NCBI RefSeq assembly: GCF_003315205.1
Contig: NZ_QNRR01000009.1
Coordinates: 1 to 64,000 of the forward strand
Length of the DNA stretch: 64,000 bases
Origin: Roseimicrobium gellanilyticum
Lineage (GTDB): Bacteria; Verrucomicrobiota; Verrucomicrobiia; Verrucomicrobiales; Verrucomicrobiaceae
Direction: 5' to 3'
The number at the start of each line of letters is the position of its first letter. Positions within the stretch are counted from its first letter, which is position 1. Made by a program: the position numbers and the translations under genes. The notes under the pieces are model-generated. The model was given only the letters and a program-made list of their open reading frames with translations, was not told the origin of the DNA and did not search any database. Below, one piece after another: positions 53,780-61,923 of the stretch.

Positions 53780-55315
53780 TCACTCCCCCGCCTTCCCCCG
53801 AAACCTCTCCGCCACGCGCTCCACCCCACCACGCGGCCCCACCACTTCCACAAAGCCCTTCCCACCCGAAGCGGGATCCACCGCCGCCTTCGCGGGATAG
53901 GGATACAGCGGAATCTCAATCGTCGTCTTCCCATACAGGATGCGCTGCGCCTGAATCTTCCCGGGTGCGATGCCCTTCTCGCGCCAGTCCATCACCAGCT
54001 TCAACATGCGCGGCAGGCTGTTGATGCCCGGCCCCGGACCATGACCCATGCCGGGGACGAAGTAGAGCCGCGCAAAGGACTGCGCCTTTTCCACCGAGCC
54101 GAAGTGCTCAATCACCCGCTCATAATAATCCAGCGTGGCATGGTACGGCACCACTGCATCCGCCGAGCCCGTGATCATGAGCAGCTTCCCACCACGCGCC
54201 TCAAACGCACTCAGGTCCGCATTCTCCGCATTCAGATACGGCGCAAGCTCCGCCGTGTAGGTATCGATATCTTTTCCGAAATCAATCGTCGCCAGGTTCT
54301 TCTCCTTCCCGAAGACCCACTGGAAAAGATACAGGTGCCCGTGCGCACTCTTGAAGTCCGCGCCAAAGGGAATGCCATTGAAGATGCGCTCGCCGGTGAC
54401 GGCATGCTTCGGTCCTCCGAAGAGCTTCCGCAGCGCATCGGCATGCTTGTCCGTGAGCGTCGCGTCCTTCGAGCGGGCCAGCGCGATGACGGCCTCGATG
54501 TCCTGCGCGGTGCAGCGCGGGTCAGACACCATCTTTCCCGCCGTCTGCGGCAGCTCGCGTGAGGCCATGTATGCATTCCCCGCCGCGATGATCTTCACCT
54601 CCTGCAACTCAGTAAAAGGGCAGGCGCGGAGTATCTGGTCATTCCACAGGAAGTAGGCATGCAGTGGCGTGCGGCAATGCGCGGGCACATTCGCCACGAT
54701 GCCGTCATAATCCTCCGGATACCGCTGCGCCTCCTGCAGCGCCTGCTGGCCGCCCGTGGAGCCGCCATTGAAGTACGAAAACTCCGGCGCCTTCCCGTAG
54801 TAGGCCTTGATGCATTCCTTCGCCGCCACCGTCATGAGATGCGTGGCGCGATGCCCAAAATCCTTCCACACTTCGCGATTCCCGATGCCCGAGTCCGAGT
54901 TCGGCGCCGTGCCCATGTCCGTGGTGGCCACGGCGAATCCCTGGCTCAGCGGTCCCACCAGGCTGTCCGGATTGATTTTCCCCGCCGCCCCGCCATTGCC
55001 CAGGCCGAGGAAGCGTCCATTCCACTTCTCCGCATCCGGCAGCCACGCCTCCACCTTGATGTTCGAGCCCTTCGCCGGTTGCAGCAGCAGATTCACCACC
55101 GTGCGCGCCGGCAGTTCGCCCACCCCGATGTGCGCCACCAGCACGATTTTTCCAGACTCGATGGGCAGCGTCCTGAGCCTCGCCGCGCCCTCTTCCGCCG
55201 GAGTCACCGCCTGTGCTTTCGGCGGTGCCTTCTGCTTTGTCTGGGCCGTCAGGACCACAGGACTGCACACTAGCAAAAGGGAAGTCAGGAGCAGGGGATG
55301 GGGATAAAGCTTCAC
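53780..55315 (-). CDS. Secreted tannase/feruloyl esterase family protein
   Basis: A 511-residue secreted esterase. The signal peptide runs from VKLYPHPLLLTSLLLVCSPV to about TAQ. RFLGLGNGGAAGKI and the nucleophile elbow NGGSTGGQQAL (Ser about 186) are tannase-family blocks; MITGSADAVVPY carries the likely acid and FVPGMGHGPGPG the histidine. It hydrolyses ester bonds of plant phenolics such as gallate or ferulate; the exact substrate cannot be told. The start is uncertain: GTG at 55315 gives a clean leader; a TTG at 55354 would add 13 residues. Confidence 0.86.
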   Translation of the reverse strand: MKLYPHPLLLTSLLLVCSPVVLTAQTKQKAPPKAQAVTPAEEGAARLRTLPIESGKIVLVAHIGVGELPARTVVNLLLQPAKGSNIKVEAWLPDAEKWNGRFLGLGNGGAAGKINPDSLVGPLSQGFAVATTDMGTAPNSDSGIGNREVWKDFGHRATHLMTVAAKECIKAYYGKAPEFSYFNGGSTGGQQALQEAQRYPEDYDGIVANVPAHCRTPLHAYFLWNDQILRACPFTELQEVKIIAAGNAYMASRELPQTAGKMVSDPRCTAQDIEAVIALARSKDATLTDKHADALRKLFGGPKHAVTGERIFNGIPFGADFKSAHGHLYLFQWVFGKEKNLATIDFGKDIDTYTAELAPYLNAENADLSAFEARGGKLLMITGSADAVVPYHATLDYYERVIEHFGSVEKAQSFARLYFVPGMGHGPGPGINSLPRMLKLVMDWREKGIAPGKIQAQRILYGKTTIEIPLYPYPAKAAVDPASGGKGFVEVVGPRGGVERVAERFRGKAGE

Positions 55316-55417
55316 AGGAGGAGATGAAAATGGTTTCGCAGAGAGACTAACCAACGCACGAACCCGCGGACAACAAACAAACGAATTCGCGAGGGAAGTT
55401 CACAATAGGTGAGCACC

Positions 55418-55915
55418 TCACGCGGTCGCGTCCGCTGCATCGCCCTCTTCGTCTTCATCATCGTCCGGGCAGCCCAGGGGTTTCCGGAAATAGGTGAGCA
55501 GATCCTGCTCCACTTTACCAGGCAGCAGAAGGTCGATGCTGCCCGCTTCGTCATCCGCATGCAGCTGGAACCATTTGCTCTTGAACGCGCCCGCCTGCTC
55601 CTCCACCCACGTCACGCTCGACCACGGCAGCAGGAAGGGCTCATGAAAACTCCGGAAGAGAATCACCACGGAAAAATGGATGCCCTCCTCTGCAAAAACC
55701 ACCCGCACCACTCCCTGATACCTCCCGCTTTGAAAATTGCTGGTGGAAACAGTGTACCTGCGACCCATGGGCGGGTGTGTCGCCGGGTACTTCACGGCAA
55801 AGGCATGCCACCCCTTGCGCGAAACGACGTATCCCGACGCTATCCACGCACAGATGAAGAGCGGGACAAACCACAGGAGTGAACCCAACGGCATCTCGGC
55901 CAGAATCGGAAGCAT
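55418..55915 (-). CDS. Membrane-anchored paralog A of the FLLPW family
   Basis: A 165-residue protein: one or two N-terminal membrane helices (about 8-33), then RKGWHAFAVKYPATHPPMG, VVRVVFAEEGIHFSV, HEPFLLPWSSVTWVEE and a C-terminal IDLLLPGKVEQDLLTYF. The tail is acidic (DDDEDEEGD). It is one of five related sequences at 55-61.5 kb. The compact beta-rich core recalls PH-like or pleckstrin-type small domains, but this is only by pattern. The function is unknown. The ATG at 55915 is preferred over a GTG one codon upstream. Confidence 0.7.
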   Translation of the reverse strand: MLPILAEMPLGSLLWFVPLFICAWIASGYVVSRKGWHAFAVKYPATHPPMGRRYTVSTSNFQSGRYQGVVRVVFAEEGIHFSVVILFRSFHEPFLLPWSSVTWVEEQAGAFKSKWFQLHADDEAGSIDLLLPGKVEQDLLTYFRKPLGCPDDDEDEEGDAADATA

Positions 55916-56224
55916 CACGTGAATGAAGTAGCCCGTTCTCCCATGCTATCAACCTTCACCCACTGAAACAGCGCCTAAGCAGATCGTGTCGACACCGTCA
56001 CCCGGTGCATCCCCACAAGCCCAAGGACCGGGAACGCCTCGTTCCCGCACGATTGAGCTGAACCCCGCGAGCGTACGTCGCAGGCACCGCCACCTCCCTC
56101 CGGGCATTTTCTTTTTCGCGTCTCTTTGCGGCCATCTCCTCTGCAACAAATCACCCACACGGCAAGAAACCTGCAATTCCCGCACATCCCCACCCGTCAC
56201 ACTCTCACCTCCACGGACAAACTC

Positions 56225-56288
56225 CCCATCTCCCCATCTCCCCATCTCCCCATCTCCCCATCTCCCCATCTCCCCATCTCCCCATCTC
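56225..56288. repeat. Tandem 8-base repeat upstream of the methyltransferase
   Basis: Eight perfect copies of CCCATCTC end 22 bases before the methyltransferase start codon. Slippage here would change promoter or leader spacing. It sits in the 395-base gap 55916-56310, which shows no gene. Confidence 0.85.
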
Positions 56289-56310
56289 CGCGTCTCCACC
56301 ACTCCCCGTC

Positions 56311-57327
56311 ATGCTCAATCCCTCTCCCATCCTCCAGACCGCCTTCGGCTTTTGGAATTCCAAGGTCCTCCTCACCGCCGTCGAGTTCGGCCTCTTCACC
56401 ACACTCGCCAATCGCCGTCTCACCGGTGCCGAGCTCGCCGACGCCCTGCAGCTCCACCCGCGTGCCGTGCCGGATTTCTTCGATGCGCTCGTGGCCATGA
56501 AATTCCTCGACCGCGATGGCAACGGCCCGCAGTCGCGCTATTTCAACACGCCAGAGGGCGACCTCTTCCTCGTGGAGAGCAGCCCGCGCTACATCGGCGG
56601 CATCCTCATCATGCTCAATGCGCGCCTCTTCAAATTCTGGCACGACCTCCCCGAGGCCCTGCGCACCGGCAAGCCGCAGAACGAAATCAAACACAACCAG
56701 CGTGGCATGTTTGAGGAGCTCTACTCCGACCTCCCCCGCCTGGAGCAGTTCATGGGCGCCATGACCGGCCTCTCCCGCATGAACTTCGAGGCCTTCGCGG
56801 AAAAGTTCGACTTCACCCCTTATCGCACCCTCTGCGACATCGGCGGCGCCACCGGCCTGCTCTCCACCGAGGTGGCAAAGCGTCACCCCCAGCTCCAGTG
56901 CACCAGCTTCGACCTGCCCGAGGTGGAGCCCATCGCGCAGAAGCACATCGCCGCCACCGGCCTGACCGACCGCGTGAGCACCGCGCACGGCGACTTCTTC
57001 AAGGACCCCCTGCCCAAGGCCGACATCATCACCATGGGCATGATCCTCCACGACTGGAACCTGGAGAAAAAGAAACACCTCATCCGCGCCGCCTACGAAG
57101 CCCTCCCTCCCGGTGGCGCGTTTGTGGCCATCGAAGCCCTCATCGACGACGCCCGCCGCGAGAATGTGCAGGGCCTCCTCATGTCGCTGAACATGCTCAT
57201 CGAGTTCGGCGACGCCTTCGACTACTCCGGCGCCGACTTCCGCGAATGGTGCACCGAGGCCGGCTTCACCCGTTTCGAAGTCATCCCCCTCGCCGGTCCC
57301 TCCAGCGCCGCCGTGGCCTACAAATGA
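56311..57327 (+). CDS. SAM-dependent O-methyltransferase (dimerising, Methyltransf_2 type)
   Basis: A 338-residue methyltransferase resembling plant caffeate/hydroxyindole O-methyltransferases. The N-terminal dimerisation winged helix (AFGFWNSKVLLTAVEFGLFT, then LTGAELADALQLHPRAVPDF) precedes the catalytic domain: CDIGGATGLLSTEVAKRHP (SAM loop, about 176-182), TSFDLPEVEPIA, HGDFFKDPLPKADI and ILHDW with the expected catalytic His. The ATG at 56311 matches the usual N terminus. It likely methylates a small hydroxylated molecule; no biosynthetic cluster surrounds it. Confidence 0.88.
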   Translation: MLNPSPILQTAFGFWNSKVLLTAVEFGLFTTLANRRLTGAELADALQLHPRAVPDFFDALVAMKFLDRDGNGPQSRYFNTPEGDLFLVESSPRYIGGILIMLNARLFKFWHDLPEALRTGKPQNEIKHNQRGMFEELYSDLPRLEQFMGAMTGLSRMNFEAFAEKFDFTPYRTLCDIGGATGLLSTEVAKRHPQLQCTSFDLPEVEPIAQKHIAATGLTDRVSTAHGDFFKDPLPKADIITMGMILHDWNLEKKKHLIRAAYEALPPGGAFVAIEALIDDARRENVQGLLMSLNMLIEFGDAFDYSGADFREWCTEAGFTRFEVIPLAGPSSAAVAYK

Positions 57328-57388
57328 TGATATAACCAGAACGGCTACACCACATCCCACCTTCCAGCACCCCGAAGGCACCCAGCTT

Positions 57389-57414
57389 CAAGGAGCGGCA
57401 CTAGCCTAGTGCCG
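57389..57414. repeat. Single REP-like hairpin (GGCACTAG type)
   Basis: CAAGGAGC followed by GGCACTAGCCTAGTGCC: the same head as other repeats with a different, fully complementary stem. It lies between the methyltransferase and the next paralog. Confidence 0.65.
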
Positions 57415-57605
57415 GTGGTCGGCAAATAGGGGTGCGGAGCCTCTCTCTTCAAAAATCCACCACTCCACCCTCTTGCCCCTCCTGCGTCTCTTTGCGGCCA
57501 ACCACTCCACCACTCCTCATCCCACCCCGCTCTCAGTCTCCTTGCCTCTTTCTCTCCGTATCTCCGCGTCTCCGTATCTCCGCGTCTCCGCACCACACCA
57601 CCCCC

Positions 57606-58160
57606 TCACTCACTCCTCGACTCACGCACCGCCACTTCCTCCACCTCCGTCTCCCCCTTCTCCCCCTCTGGCTTCTCACCCGTCTCCTTCGGATACGCTT
57701 TCTTCGCCGGAGGCACCTGCAGCATCGGCTTGTAGTACTTGAAAAAATCCTCCTGCGCCGCCTTGGACAGACACAGGCGGATGGGCCCCTCGGCATCTTC
57801 GATGTCCACCAGCAGGTTCCGGTTCGGCACGAAGCCACCCTTCTTCTTCACCCGACGCACACTCGTCCACGGCAGGAGAAACGGCGGATGAAACAACCGC
57901 ACCACAATCGGCGGGTGAAAGTAGATGCCCTCCGGCGCAAAGACCATCCACACCAGGTTCCGGTACCAGCCAAAGAGCTCAAACTTTACCCACGGCACCC
58001 GATGCGCCTTCCCCGCCGGCCGCACCTTCGCCCGGTACTTCCGGCCAAACCACAGCCACCCCATGCAGGAGAGCAGCAGGCAACCACCCAGCCACGCGCC
58101 AATCAGGGTCAGCGGGAAAAACACCCGAAGGTCCTGCAGCATGGGCGGGAGTGATGTCAT
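57606..58160 (-). CDS. Membrane-anchored paralog B of the FLLPW family
   Basis: A 184-residue protein with an N-terminal membrane region (about 15-36), then RKYRAKVRPAGKAHRVPWVK, WMVFAPEGIYFHPPIVVRLF, HPPFLLPWTSVRRVKKKGGF and IRLCLSKAAQEDFFKYY. The C terminus is a charged, probably disordered tail (PKETGEKPEGEKGETEVEE). It is the second complete member of the dispersed family. The ATG at 58160 is used; a TTG four codons upstream is possible. Confidence 0.68.
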   Translation of the reverse strand: MTSLPPMLQDLRVFFPLTLIGAWLGGCLLLSCMGWLWFGRKYRAKVRPAGKAHRVPWVKFELFGWYRNLVWMVFAPEGIYFHPPIVVRLFHPPFLLPWTSVRRVKKKGGFVPNRNLLVDIEDAEGPIRLCLSKAAQEDFFKYYKPMLQVPPAKKAYPKETGEKPEGEKGETEVEEVAVRESRSE

Positions 58161-58295
58161 TGCGATTTGCAAAGAATCACGTCGGCTCCCATACCCCTGT
58201 CAACACAACCCCTTGACACTAAATCCTTCTTCAACGCGCCCTCTACCCCTCTCCGGAAACCACACGCCGCCAAGGACTTGGCGCACCCCCGCATG

Positions 58296-58410
58296 GTGGT
58301 CCACCCACTCCAGGTGCGGCCCTCACCTAGTCACCCTGCGGAGACATCCCTCGCGTCTGCGCGTCCCAGACCCCTCCCTCCATGAGCGGCTGCTTTAGCT
58401 GCCGAAGCCT
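58296..58410. repeat. Degenerate copies of two REP families before the lipoprotein gene
   Basis: A GTGGTCCACCCACTCC-type unit (58297 on) and GAGCGGCTGCTTTAGCTGCC (58384 on) correspond to the two halves of the composite repeats at 59959, 60371 and 61050, in reverse order. They lie in the 305-base gap 58161-58465. Confidence 0.45.
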
Positions 58411-58465
58411 GGCCCCTTCCCAAGACGTCTCCACCCATGGTAGGGTGGCGCAACTCTCTCCTGCC

Positions 58466-58930
58466 ATGGCTTCCTACCCCACTCTGGCGAAGGCACTTCT
58501 TCTGGGCGCCCTCACCCTGCTGCACACGCAGTGCACCTCCTTGCGGCCCACTGGCGATTCTATCCCGGGGGAAGGCCGACAGGTCCTCGTCGCGGGCTAC
58601 CTCACCGGAGACCCGCGCGACAGTTTCCGGCTGCGCAAGCCGGTGCACACGGAGGAAGACGCCCGCAAGTCCTTCTCACAGTGCGGCGACCTCCTGGCCA
58701 GCCGCTATGACGATTGCTATTTCTACAAAAGTTCGGTGAGAGTCACATGGAAAGCAGACCAGCAACTCTTCGTCGGCACCGGCAGTGCCCTCTTCCACAC
58801 ATACGGGCAGATTCGCTATGAGATGCGCGTGAAGAAGGGCGGCACCCTCTTGAAATACCACGAGACCATCGAGAACCGCGTTCCCAAGCCGAAGCCGAAG
58901 CCGAAGCCGAAGCCCAAGGACTGGGACTAG
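58466..58930 (+). CDS. Small lipoprotein-like protein with Lys-Pro repeat tail
   Basis: A 154-residue protein with leader MASYPTLAKALLLGALTLLH and Cys23 (HTQCTS), a weak lipobox. The middle (KSFSQCGDLLASRYDDCYFY, TWKADQQLFVGTGSAL) is mixed alpha/beta. The last residues are six Lys-Pro pairs, encoded by a repeated AAGCCG unit, followed by DWD. The tail probably spans the cell wall layer or binds anionic partners. No family was recognised. Confidence 0.6.
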   Translation: MASYPTLAKALLLGALTLLHTQCTSLRPTGDSIPGEGRQVLVAGYLTGDPRDSFRLRKPVHTEEDARKSFSQCGDLLASRYDDCYFYKSSVRVTWKADQQLFVGTGSALFHTYGQIRYEMRVKKGGTLLKYHETIENRVPKPKPKPKPKPKDWD

Positions 58931-58982
58931 GGCGGTTTGAGGTACAGCGTGGCCATTTTCGTCTTGGGGTAGCAACAACCCT

Positions 58983-59092
58983 GGCACCACTGTGGCTGCG
59001 ACCGCTGGTCGCGGTGCGGTGCGCTAGCAACACCCCTGGCACCACTGTGGCTGCGACCGCCGGTCGCAGTGCGGTGCGGTCCGGTGCAATAC
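58983..59092. repeat. Two tandem 55-base direct repeats
   Basis: Units 58983-59037 and 59038-59092 both start GGCACCACTGTGGCTGCGAC and contain the hairpin GCGACCGCYGGTCGC. A GTGG tetranucleotide precedes the hairpin as in the REP families nearby. Confidence 0.75.
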
Positions 59093-59176
59093 AGTGCGGC
59101 AAGTCACCCCTGATCCTCAGCCAGGACTTCAGTCTCCCCACTCCAAGGGGTCAAGGACACTGGTAGTTCCCTGCCC

Positions 59177-59692
59177 TCAGACATTTTCCACCGGCCGCAC
59201 CGGCTCCCGCAGCGCCAAAAAGTATTTCAGCAAATCCTGCTCCACGCTTTTGCGCAGCCACAGATGCATGGTGCCCACGGGATCCATCACATCGACATGG
59301 ATGGACTGCCCGAGAAGAAAGCTGTCCTTCTTCTCCACCCGCCGCACACTTTCCCAGGGCAGCAAGAATGGCGGATGACACAGCCGGAACGGAAACCACA
59401 CACAGAAGTAGACCCCCTCCTCTGTCAGAATCACCCTCACCACATTCTTGTAGGGGCTGACGGGACTCCAACCCATCGTCGCCTTCACCGCAGTATGCGC
59501 TCTCCCTGCGGGCCGGGTTGTTGCCGGATATCTTCCCGCAAACCTCCGCCAGTCCCAGGAGACAACGAAGCTGGCGCTCAGCCATAAAACCACACCGGTG
59601 AGTGCCAACCGCGGCCACACCTCTCCGAACCCTGAAGCGGGCACGCTCGACGGCGACGTCGCCAGCAGCAGAAGCGGGAATATTGGGTCCAC
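59177..59692 (-). CDS. Membrane-anchored paralog C of the FLLPW family
   Basis: A 171-residue protein: hydrophobic start (FPLLLLATSPSSVPASG, then LALTGVVLWLSASFVVSW), RRFAGRYPATTRPAGRAHTA, NVVRVILTEEGVYFCVWFPF, HPPFLLPWESVRRVEKKDSF and WLRKSVEQDLLKYFLAL. It is the closest to the family consensus. The start is uncertain: the GTG at 59692 gives a normal hydrophobic N terminus; an ATG at 59809 would add 39 residues unlike the siblings. Confidence 0.65.
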   Translation of the reverse strand: MDPIFPLLLLATSPSSVPASGFGEVWPRLALTGVVLWLSASFVVSWDWRRFAGRYPATTRPAGRAHTAVKATMGWSPVSPYKNVVRVILTEEGVYFCVWFPFRLCHPPFLLPWESVRRVEKKDSFLLGQSIHVDVMDPVGTMHLWLRKSVEQDLLKYFLALREPVRPVENV

Positions 59693-60433
59693 AGGCGGAC
59701 TATCACGTACCCCGGATTCTCTTGTCAAGGCACCTGCATCCGGCCGATGCCCTCGGCCCCATCCGCTCAGCAACCAGGAGCCACTTTCCTCGAAAACATC
59801 CTCGGCCAAAGCTTCCCCTACCCCCCTGACGAATCTGACAAACCTGATGCTTTTTCACTAAACTCCCCAGCTTTCTTCTCTCCTGAAAAACTCTTGGAAA
59901 TCCCGTCAGTTTCGTCAGGGTACCAAGGCAACGGCTGGCCAATCACCGAACTCACCTCCCAAGGAGCGGCTGCTTTAGCTGCCGAAGCAGGTCCACCCAC
60001 TCCGCTGCGCGGTCAGTCACCCCACCCCCTTCCCCCCTCTTTGCGTCTCTTCGCGTGGAACCCTCCCCCTTCAACCAACCAAGAACGAAGAACCAAGGAC
60101 CAACAACATCCCCGAATGCACCCGACCATGAGGAAAATGGCAAACAGGGGGCCATTTCCATAAACCCCTCCGCTTCCTTCCATTCTCAGAACTCTGTGGA
60201 ATCACCCCATATCCACCATGTTTCCCATGGCCACCCTTTCCAGAGTGACGGAAATGACGAAAGTAACCGTGCTCCAAAAAGTTTGTAGGGCAGAATTCTG
60301 TAGAGAATACTTTTGGGAAAAGCGTCATGATTGTCACCACCGTCACCCGGCCATGGGAGCAGGTCACGCCCCAAAGGAGCGGCTTCCCGCCCTGAGGGAT
60401 ACCGACGAAGTGGTCCGCCCACTCCGTGTGCGG
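59693..60433. other. 741-base stretch without a gene, with composite REP-like repeats
   Basis: No supportable gene. Composite repeats at 59959-60016 and 60371-60437 combine CCAAGGAGCGGCTGCTTTAG-type and GTGGTCCGCCCACTCC-type units. At 60062-60110 the sequence is purine-rich (AACCAAGAACGAAGAACC), similar to 61180-61200. Confidence 0.55.
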
Positions 60434-60985
60434 TCAGTAGGCACCATCCCCCTTGAGCCCCTTGCGTCTCCCCACGGCCAACCCCTCAGTCCCAAGAATC
60501 GGGGGCACTCCTGCCCCCGCATTCATTCCCCCGACGTAGACGGCCTGGCGGAAGGTACTGCACAACTCCTGTTCCACCTCCACCTTCCCCGGCAGCCACA
60601 GTTCCATCGACCCCGCCTCGCCCGCGCCCTCCACCACCACGTGGTAGTAGCGCCTGCGAAACAAGCCCTTCAGTTCCTCCACCCGCCGCACACACTCCCA
60701 GGGCAGGAGAAACGGCGGATGAAAGGGGCGGCAGAGGAACTGCATGTGCAGGTACAGGCCTTCCTCGGCGAACACCACCCGGGCAGCGTTCTTGTACGAC
60801 GCCATCGTATCGCCAAACCGCACCCCCGGCACCTTGTAGGATTTCCCTGGTGGGCGATGCGCAACCGGATACGCACGGGCAAACGCCTTCCACCGGGGCG
60901 AAATGAGAAACCAAAAGACCAGGAATCCGCCCACAGCCGTCATGGGGAAACAAAGGTCCCAAGGCAGGTCATCAGTCGCAGGCAT
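60434..60985 (-). CDS. Membrane-anchored paralog D of the FLLPW family
   Basis: A 183-residue protein: MPATDDLPWDLCFP, membrane segment (TAVGGFLVFWFLI), RWKAFARAYPVAHRPPG, NAARVVFAEEGLYLHMQFLC, HPPFLLPWECVRRVEELKGL and MELWLPGKVEVEQELCSTF. The last 30 residues are encoded by a REP-like hairpin (near 60489-60524) and do not match the siblings, so a repeat has replaced or extended the end. Starts at 60985, 60991 and 61006 are all possible. Confidence 0.62.
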   Translation of the reverse strand: MPATDDLPWDLCFPMTAVGGFLVFWFLISPRWKAFARAYPVAHRPPGKSYKVPGVRFGDTMASYKNAARVVFAEEGLYLHMQFLCRPFHPPFLLPWECVRRVEELKGLFRRRYYHVVVEGAGEAGSMELWLPGKVEVEQELCSTFRQAVYVGGMNAGAGVPPILGTEGLAVGRRKGLKGDGAY

Positions 60986-61049
60986 GGCCATCCATACCGG
61001 CGTCATTCGAATAAGACAAGCCAAGTGGGCAATCTACGAGGGCAATGTC

Positions 61050-61106
61050 CCAAGGAGCGGCTGCTTGAGCTGCCGTCAAAGTGGTCCGCCCACTCCGTGT
61101 GCGGTC
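61050..61106. repeat. Composite REP-like repeat beside the truncated paralog
   Basis: CCAAGGAGCGGCTGCTTGAG, then GTGGTCCGCCCACTCCGTGT: the same two-part composite as at 59959 and 60371, in the same order. Confidence 0.65.
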
Positions 61107-61204
61107 CGTTGGCACCACCCCTCTGGAACCCTTTCCCGTCCCTCTGCGGCCAACCGTCCCCTCTTCAAAAAAACCAAGAACTAAGAACCAAGAACACTCC
61201 TCAA

Positions 61205-61457
61205 CCTCCTCCCGCCGCCTCTCTGCCTTCCTGCATTTGCGCACCGTCTTGCTCGAAAGGCGCGGCTGCTTCCCCAGCCTCTCCGCAAACGCACTCCATC
61301 CCATCCGCGACAAGCCGAAGCAGATGCCCAGCCACAGGGCGACAAGGCCGAGCAAAATCAGGGGCCAGTAGTTTTGGAGGGGGACAGCGAGGAGAGAATG
61401 AGCAAAGAGAGCTGTGGTGATGATGCCCAAGGCACCCGATTGAGGTCTGCGCGTCAA
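61205..61457 (-). pseudogene. Truncated remnant of the FLLPW family
   Basis: About 60 residues can be read (YWPLILLGLVALWLGICFGL, then SRMGWSAFAERLG), matching the N-terminal membrane segment and GWxxFAxxY element of the other members. There is no ATG start, and after KCRKAERRREE the sequence runs into repeat DNA instead of the FLLPW core. It appears to be a broken fifth copy. Confidence 0.5.
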
Positions 61458-61512
61458 GGGTGCAGTCGAAGTACGAGCCTACCCTGACGGTACTCTCGTT
61501 CGCATCAACTCA

Positions 61513-61923
61513 TTAGTGTCGCAGCCAATTCCAGATTTGCTGCCACACACTGGGGTTAGAAGGTGTGGAAGGCTCTTGGGGTTCGATTGTTTCGCTCTCG
61601 GCAACTCCATCACTTGATTCCGCTGGCTCACTTGAAGGTTTCTCCTCCCGAGAATCGTCCCATGAAGGACACCATTCTGCACGACTGCGCCTAATCCAAT
61701 AGTGTGACCGACATGGGAAGCGCCAGTTGCCGATAGATGGAGTCAGCGACAGCGACTCACCATCAAAGTAGAGCTGCCAATCTGTCGGAGACAATGGTGT
61801 CACCACTTCCCGACCACAGCCGCAACAGCAAAGATGCATCACCGTGCAATGCTCAATGGAAACGTACAGAGTGTTCCCCTCGAGCGCTTCAGGCATCTGT
61901 TTCACGAATCGAAGGTCGAGCAT
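61513..61923 (-). CDS. DUF6527 family protein, part of the ubiquitin-like operon
   Basis: A 136-residue protein. The core matches DUF6527: MLDLRFVKQMPEALEGNTLY, then MHLCCCGCGREVVTPLSPTD and SIGNWRFPCRSHYWIRRSR. Cysteines 34 and 36, Cys71 and His74 probably bind zinc. The C-terminal 45 residues are Ser/Glu/Pro-rich and end in WQQIWNWLRH, which could be an amphipathic helix. From memory, this family accompanies multiubiquitin and E1 genes in bacterial ubiquitin-like (Bub-type) operons, where a protease/deconjugase role has been suggested; this could not be verified here. It overlaps the E1 gene by 35 bases. Confidence 0.82.
   Translation of the reverse strand: MLDLRFVKQMPEALEGNTLYVSIEHCTVMHLCCCGCGREVVTPLSPTDWQLYFDGESLSLTPSIGNWRFPCRSHYWIRRSRAEWCPSWDDSREEKPSSEPAESSDGVAESETIEPQEPSTPSNPSVWQQIWNWLRH

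Noticed and set aside
56225-56288. Possible CRISPR array
   Set aside because: The repeat is 8 bases with no spacers; it is a simple tandem repeat. No cas genes are in the window.
56197-57381. Open frame of 394 codons opposite the O-methyltransferase
   Set aside because: The plus-strand methyltransferase has the SAM motif and full-length domains. The opposite product ends in a repetitive GRWGDGEM segment from the 8-base repeat.
60218-61420. Open frame of 400 codons on the plus strand
   Set aside because: It crosses repeats and is antisense to paralog D, whose core is conserved with three siblings.
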